From Anopheles merus (taxonomy: Eukaryota > Arthropoda > Insecta > Diptera > Culicidae): a DNA stretch of 64,000 nucleotides. Of this stretch, positions 57,201-64,000 are shown piece by piece. How positions within the stretch are numbered: position 1 is the first letter of the stretch; every line of letters starts with the position of its first letter. The notes beneath the pieces are model-generated. The model was not told where the DNA came from, ran no database searches, and saw only the letters and a list, made by a program, of their open reading frames with translations. Where the stretch lies: the NCBI RefSeq assembly GCF_017562075.2, contig NC_054081.1:3342739-3406738 (forward strand). Reading direction: 5' to 3'. The position numbers and the translations under genes were made by a program.

Positions 57201-60200
57201 TCCCCCCTTCCTGTAGCTATTAGATGCATGCAGCGCCATTGTGCGCCATTTGGACGCAATATCTCATCGCGGGCGCCATCTTGGGACACTGGTGCTGTAC
57301 TGAGGCAGGCTAGTCCCAGCCACCAGTGTCCGAACTCTCTTAGCATTAAAGGGGGGTAGGGGGGGATGTCCCGGGAGCGCAAGATGTACGCAGTGCAGCC
57401 TGCAGCCCAATGTCGGGTTGCTACCGGCGTTTAATCGCGTTTTAAATGAACTCGCCGAAACGGGGAAGGTTCGTGGCCTGTTTTGCGCGGTTTTTTGTTG
57501 TTGTTGTTGCTGTTGCTTCTTTCTTCCCGCTGGCCCGGTGTCAACCCATTTGCGAGGATGAGGAGAGGGTTTGGAAGGGGAGGGGGGGTGGGGGTCAGGA
57601 AAAGGGTTTTGTGGACACTGTTGGAAAGCAATGAGCATTGTATCGCACCCGGGAAGCGTACCCACCGAAGCGGGTTTTCTTCGCTTTGTTTTCGGTCTAC
57701 GGTCTAGGGCACCCGAGAAGACGAGTGAGGGACGGTGAGAGGGAGACGGAGGGAGAGATGAAGAGAGAGAGAGCGAAAAGAGAGAGGAGAGAGAGAGAGT
57801 GAAGTGGAGGGATTAACGAACAGAATAATCATCATTCCACTGCGTAAGTGCAGCCGGGGCCATTCGGACCCGGGACGACCGGGTCCTCCCGTGAGGGAAC
57901 CTGATGAAGCGGGAAGGGTGGAGTGCGAGGGGTGGGGAGGAACCTTGCAGCAAAGCTAAAAATCACGGTCTGACATCGATAACAAAACAAATAAATGGAA
58001 CGAGCTGAAAGGACGATGGGAAGCGCACATGGATGGAAGCAGATTAGCCCTGCGGGAATTCGGGCTTTGTCGCCTTCACCGTTCGGTCCCGCGTATCCTC
58101 GCACTGCCCTCACATACGCTAAAAGAGAGAGGGAGAGAGAGAGAGAGAGGGAGAGAGAGTTAACAGCAGCAGTACCACTCTACGAGCCTTCCCCGCTCCT
58201 TTGTGGTCCCGCGCACCCTGTCAGCTTTCTTCGTTCATTCATGAGCCCGTTCACCCCCTTTTTTTGTTGCTGGGAGTGACAATTAGTTTAAAAATAATTT
58301 GGTCGTTGCGATTGCTCGCCGTGACCCGGGCAGTGCCACACCTTTACGGGCCCTTGTCTGCGGTGACAAGCAGGGGCAAGGCAAGGGGGGAACGAACGCT
58401 GACAACAACAAAAAAAAGCTACGAAAAAAGACAACAAACAAAGCGGGGAAGCGGGAAGGGCGAACCAAAATGGAAGTTATATTCAATATCCGAATGATGA
58501 CGTATGGATGACAAACAGTAATAATTGCTTCATTGTTGTGAAACCATTTTTAAGCAAACACGGGCACAAACGCACCTTTCCTATTTGTTCGTCTTTCGGA
58601 GCAGTCTCGCCTTCTGTCAAACTGACAGCGGTAAGTAAGAGTACGAACGAGAGCGAGAGAGAGAGAGAGAGACCCCGGGAGGGACGGATTTGTCATCCCG
58701 TCGTCGAAACACGGCCCAAGTGTTGACATATGTGCAAATATGGGCACAACACACCGGGCAAGAAAAGGTGGCCGTTGCCGTTGCTTACAGCGCGCCCCAA
58801 AAACACATGCTGCGCGTCCGTGTTGGCCGCGTTTGTGCACTGTTTGTTAGCAGAAAGGGCGATAATTACTGCAAGCGATAGTGTGTGTATGTGTGTGTGT
58901 GGAAGAGGATTTTTTGTTTGCGGTGTATGCTGCATTCACCTTTGAGCGTTCCGGAATTCGTTCGAGGAACTGTGCAGGGACGCAAACGCAAAGGTTTCCA
59001 CCGATTGTTTCACCCTGGCCGTGGTCTGGTTTGCTGCAACGGATTTGTAGCTGTTGGGAAATCGCCTGCTGAATGCACGCATCAAACCAATCCTTAAGCT
59101 GACTGATTTGCCCCGTACAACCCCGGCAAGATGGGACCGTGGACCGTTTTTCCTGTTTGTTTGGAGTTGGATGTACTTTCTATTCTTCATACTGCAACGA
59201 TCTAGCTGGCGAGTAGGAGCGGTTTGGAGCGAGTGTGACAGAAGGCAGCTCTGGACTAGTTGAACTGGCTGCGGCAATCCACTCAATCCAATTTATCGCG
59301 AAGATGCTGATTGATTTCAATTCTGAGATGATTTTAAACCCTTCAAGAGACCTTCTTTCGGGATGCCTAGTTAATGAGATCTTTGGCTAATTTAACATTG
59401 TAGGAATATATTTCAGAACAAACAAGAGCACAACTTTAAGATGATATAACAGTATTGGATAAGAGATGCATAGTACCATTTCAAGGTAGTTACATGTGAG
59501 ATCCATGGATTTGCCGGCTCTTTTTTTTCGTCCAATGGATTCTTCGTGTCCAACTACAACTCTAGTATCGTGGAAGTAAGAACATGACAATTTTGATGAG
59601 TTCTAAGAGACTCTAGCAGGATCTCCTTGATATTCTACATAGTATCTGCCACTTAGTGCCACAATTCTTCTTCTGTCAAGTCGGCACTTACTACAGACTG
59701 GTTTGGAGCATCCAAAATGATATTCTTTACACCTTCTTAACAGTGGCAGCACCCTTAATTTTTGTTACGCATACCATCAGATATGTGTAAACTTTGTGGC
59801 TTCCTGGAAAGGTATTTTAACTGCCTATCGATACACCCGTCTATACATATCGATGAGGATACGTTTCAACAAGTCCAGTGTATGAAATCAATAAAGGAAA
59901 ACCAAGGATAACCTTACTGTTCATTATTGGCTCTGGTATTCTACGCTTAGGTTATTTAGTGAGCATATGAAGTACGAAAACACCCAATTTAATTACCACC
60001 AACCAGTTACATGCTAATCAATTACTACTAACTACAATTACTCAACGTTAGCACCAAGTTGGCCTATACCTGAGCATTTCGTTGAGGTATAGAGACCTTC
60101 AGTGGACCTTATAAATGTCACACATTTGCTTCCATATCCTCAACGACCGATAATTTATCTAACGAACTGTCCAGAAAGCTTCAAAGTCAGAAAATATGTG

Positions 60201-63200
60201 AAAATATTATGTGTACGACTTCAGTTGGTCGCCACTGCATATAAAACTTTGGGAAGATGAACTCCAATTCCAGGGAACTTCAAGAGGAACTTCATCTACT
60301 TTTTGTTGGACAGCATCTCTGGTATTGATCCAACTCCCAGACTTGGTGTATACCTCGTACTGCGAGTCTACATCAAAAACAGGCTATCTTCGGATTATCT
60401 TCGCGGGTTTACAAGATCCAAACAAAGTGTACGAATAACGTAATGAACTTCTGGAATATTTCCGATTTTCGTTGGCGTGTTCATTATTTGCGACCGGCAT
60501 TACCGAAAACCTCCCCGAAGAACCGTTTTGCAGTTGGGCGCTGGCAAAACTTGTCCTGCGTTCTCAGCAAATGGAGCGGCAGGCTATTGCGATGGGCAGA
60601 GGGGTCGATTTCTTTGCCTGCTAGCCGTGGTGGCTGCGGCGACTAGCTGCCGCTAAGTACAGCGGACATGTTTGTGTACGCTGCGTACTTCACGGTTCAA
60701 TGGAGCAGTCCGCCGACGGTTGGAGACCACTCCAAGGGTAGCCTTCGGCTTTTCTTTATTTTCCATTCTTCCACCTGCTGCTGTTCAAACGCCGCAGTGC
60801 TCTCGAGTGCTTACGCGCATCCTCTACCTTCTGGCTACAATTTCTCTGCCACGACTGGTGTAGAAAACAAATCCGCAACAAATAGCGGTTGTTTGGTGAG
60901 CGCGTCCCATCGAATCAATAATATCGATTTTGGAAGCCACTCAACTTACCAACAACATCAACAAAAAACCCTTGTCCACACACATACACAATCCGTGGGC
61001 ACTTCCTGCCGAAGTGGGAAAACTTAGAACCCATGCTCTGCTCGGGCCCGGCACCAAGGGGAAATCAAAACCTTTGCGATTGCGATAAAAAGGAGCTCAA
61101 GGAAAAACTCCACGCAGCGACGCACAATTTGCCTCCGTTTTTGTTGTTGTTCCTTTTGAGCGAACGAGCGGGTGGGTGGGAGGACGGAAAAGAAAACCCT
61201 CCAGTGTTGCTGTGTACTTCGTTACGGGTAGAGTAAGCGGGACGAGGATGAAAATGGCATAAAAAGAGAGAGAGAGAGAGATAGGCAGAGCTAGAGTGTG
61301 CGGGCGGGCGTCTCCTTTTCGGTCGTGATTTTGCGGTGAAGCAGCAGGCCAGTCCCATCGAGGGGAGTACTTTGCGTACGAATTAATTGAAATAAAATTC
61401 ATTACACATGTTTTGGGACCTGGTCCCGCTGGGAATTGTGTGAGTGAGCGCGTTTAGCGTATCGAGTTCGGTCGGAACTGGGATTCTCGGGACCGTTTTC
61501 GGGCCGCAGGAACCACAACCACGGGGACGGACTAGTGTAGCTCGGCAGGGGGTTGGAGCAAGAGGGAGAGAACCCGAAAATAAAGCCAGCCAGGAACATC
61601 CTTGGGGAATTTTCTTCCTCCGAGTGTGCGTGTGTGTGTGTGTGTGTACGATGTCTTATTCCCCCTTCGCCTCGCTTCGAAACGGAGCGGAACGTTTTGT
61701 GATTACGCTTTTCCAGGGATCAGGTTTCATGCTTCATCGGTACCTTTTTTTTGCTTTTCGGGTGGTTTTCCTGTGACAGAGTCTCTACGGACCTTTTTTT
61801 TTTCTTTGGAGAGCCCCGAAAGAGGAGGGGAGACCTACGGGGGTGGTCGTCTCGGGAAAGATATGTCGACGTTGCCTAATGGATGTTGTTTCGGGATCGG
61901 TCCGCTGCGTGCTCGCCGCCCCCCCCCCGGAGGGCAAAAAGTGCATTTCATCTTCTCGTGCCAGGAGGTTCTTTGAGGTTTAATCGCCACCAGGGAGCGG
62001 GCGTACCCGGGAAAAGCTCCGGGAACAGTGTGCGTAGCAACGGGCTTCAAAGCAACGCAGCAGAGCCCCGATAGCCTCAGCCTGAGCGAGCGATGGAGCG
62101 TTTGCCGTCGCCCGGAGGTTCACCTGCACCTGGGTATTTCGGGACAGCTTGGTGCGCGGGGGGGTTTTCGGTTCTCGTGCCTGGTGCTTGTTGCGCCGGT
62201 CCTGGCACCGGTTTGGGTAATTGAATTCCATCGAATGACATGGGAATTTCCACCCGGTTTTGCCGTGCGCGACGCGTCGTAGGCTGAAGTTTTCGCTCAA
62301 GCGCATCAAGCGTTCAGAGGCAGAGTTCGTAGGATTAGGGCCCGGGGCCGTTCATTGTCAAACGGGGGCCCATTGGTTGCTTCTCATGCCATCGCTTCCC
62401 AAGACCCTGGCGTCGCACCGTCTGGTGCAGGATTTGTGTGAACCCCTTTTCATGTACAGGAGCGGCCATTGCGTGCACCCGCGCAGGATGCGTGAGATGC
62501 AGTTGGAAGCTGTGTGAGATTGCAGCAAGCGTCCTTTTATGCCACTACCGTCGCTAGCAAAATCAGGTTGCCCAACTGCCCGAAGGATCGCACTGATGTA
62601 AGATGTTTACTTAACGCCCTTCGGCATCGGAAGACAGTCCGGGTTGGAATGCTGGTACGGCTTTGCTAGCTATGTTCCAGTGCAAATAAGAAGCTTTCGA
62701 TTTGGACATTCTGAGAGGAGGAGCGGGAGAGAGATAGCGAAAGATGCAGGGCGGTCTAGAATTATCAGAATGTTGGTAGAATTGTGTGAAGATGCAATCT
62801 AGGCAATGTATATGAATACACTCTGTTGGATGTTTGCTGAGTCTGTGCGTCCAATTCAATTAATCGTTAATCAGGCAATGTTTATGTATCGTAAGCCTGG
62901 CTGGGACAAAATTTTCCTGGAGATGGATTTTCTTGCACGAAGGGAAAGATCTGCCACGTTCTGTTGAACCACTGAGTGGATTCCATTGCAAGTTCTGAAG
63001 AATACAAACCCTTATGGTTGAAGGCTGAGTTAGGGGAAAGAGAGACAAAATAGAGAGATACACACAGAGAAATACAGAGAGAAATAACAAAACATTGCAA
63101 GAATCTTGGATTGGGAGGTGAACGGAGACAGCGTGGGGGTCTTAGACGTGAATACTCTGCAGGAGTTGATGTAATACAAACATTGGAACTCTTATTGAGA

Positions 63201-63400
63201 CGACACAGAAGTTTAAGTTTTTTTTTGGGGGTAACAGCTATTTTCAAATGTTCAATAATTAGATGCTCCACGATAGCGTCAGATGCTTGGATATTGAACA
63301 AACCACGTGTTTCAACCGTTTTCACTTTTGATAATCATTTTAGTAGTATTAGCTTAAAACACTTCAACAAAAACTATTGAAGATAGGTTTTATGAATCCT
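54251..63400. other. no gene supported
   Basis: GC-richer stretches alternate with AT-rich ones (59.3-60.4 kb, 62.6-63.4 kb). Short frames such as 55900-56418 and 60443-60646 have no domains or splice-consistent partners. Microsatellites: TG near 55905-55920 and 56474-56500, GA near 57770-57800, 58123-58158 and 58653-58671, AG near 61265-61282. It may be intergenic or part of a large intron of a gene outside the window. Confidence 0.45.
55402..55416 (+). repeat. poly-G tract
   Basis: A run of 15 G, one of several 13-17 base G homopolymers in the window. Confidence 0.8.
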
Positions 63401-63406
63401 AACACT

Positions 63407-63947
63407 GGGGCCCTTTCCGTTTTAAGTTGGTAGGCTGAAATTTCAGCCTGTCAGCTGTTTGCATTGTATAACAGTTTTCGAGCAGCTATCAATGTGAGTA
63501 TAATATACAGATGGGCTTATCCCAAGGTGTATGAATTTAGAAGGCTGATTTTTATCGCTTCTGCTTCTGAATGAAGATTGTAAGAGTATTTTGAGTATTC
63601 GTCAAGCCTCAAGAAAGCTCGTTTTAGCAAAAGTTTTAACTCGTTATGTCAAAAAGTGATGTTCAAAATTGGTTATGAAAAAATGCTATAAGACCACCTG
63701 GACTACATACACTTTGATTCCAGATTCCACCAACTGATCTCTTTCATGCACCTTGGGGTAAATGTAAACAACACCGTGTTTTCGAGCAGGTACTCGAATT
63801 TAATTCTAGCTTTGAGGCTAGAATAATCTAGACTAAAAATTGTAGGCTAGTTTTTTGTGTGATTTTGTATGGAGTGTTAACATGATTTCAGCCTCCAACT
63901 GTCAAACTCCATAGAAAAAAAAACTGACTAGAATCGTGCAGGGCCCC
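63407..63947. mobile_element. MITE with GGGCCC-type ends and 3-bp TSD, copy 2
   Basis: Starts GGGGCCCTTTCCGTTTTAAG and ends GAATCGTGCAGGGCCCC. It is flanked by ACT on both sides (63404-63406 and 63948-63950). It is the inverted, longer relative (541 bp) of the element at 25261-25579. No coding capacity. Confidence 0.8.
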
Positions 63948-64000
63948 ACTAACTATTTTGTTACAAATCGTATTTGGAACTAGTTCCTTGGTAATACTTC

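Noticed and set aside
27162..61282. CRISPR-like or regularly spaced repeats
   Set aside because: The periodic sequences are simple dinucleotide microsatellites with no spacers; a eukaryotic context makes CRISPR irrelevant.

Overview
The window looks like nuclear DNA from a mosquito, most likely an Anopheles. Coding exons are rich in G/C at third positions, most introns are only 65-100 bp, and the encoded proteins have an insect character. The spacers are AT-rich or microsatellite-rich and carry many short inverted-terminal-repeat elements. The species call is an inference; no search could be run.

Layout. (1) 1-3.9 kb: no convincing gene, with a possible decayed coding remnant near 3.0-3.4 kb. 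(2) 3.9-10.0 kb, plus strand: a seven-PDZ scaffold of the GRIP family; eight exons join in frame to 959 codons. (3) 11.1-16.9 kb, plus strand: two tandem secreted-lipase genes of the pancreatic lipase family (524 and 542 codons), both with intact Ser-Asp-His triads but with one intron in different places. (4) 18.85-28.44 kb, minus strand: the complete beta subunit of NO-sensitive soluble guanylate cyclase. Eleven exons join to exactly 757 codons, and the heme ligand falls at His105, the same number as in vertebrate beta1. The first coding exon supplies only the ATG. The last intron contains a complete ankyrin/SOCS-box gene (ASB17-like, 338 codons) on the opposite strand. (5) 34.6-35.2 kb, minus strand: an intronless acidic-tailed protein of unknown function with its own poly(A) signal. 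(6) 35.5-49.2 kb: a nest of non-autonomous mobile elements. It holds three copies of an approximately 2.9 kb element (two direct, one inverted), two copies of a TACCCTACC-ended element and two copies of a 0.58 kb MITE inserted into the other two families. Filled and empty sites can be compared inside the window. (7) 49.2-64 kb: no convincing gene, only microsatellites, poly-G tracts, a tRNA-like SINE fragment and a second copy of a 3-bp-TSD MITE also found in the cyclase intron at 25.3 kb.

The genes do not form a pathway. The main biological points are the nested opposite-strand gene whose coding end stops 14 bp from a cyclase exon, the ATG-only exon, the tandem lipase pair, and the repeat nest with its large inverted repeat. 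I found no CRISPR, rRNA, intact tRNA or transposase gene, and no new multi-gene system.
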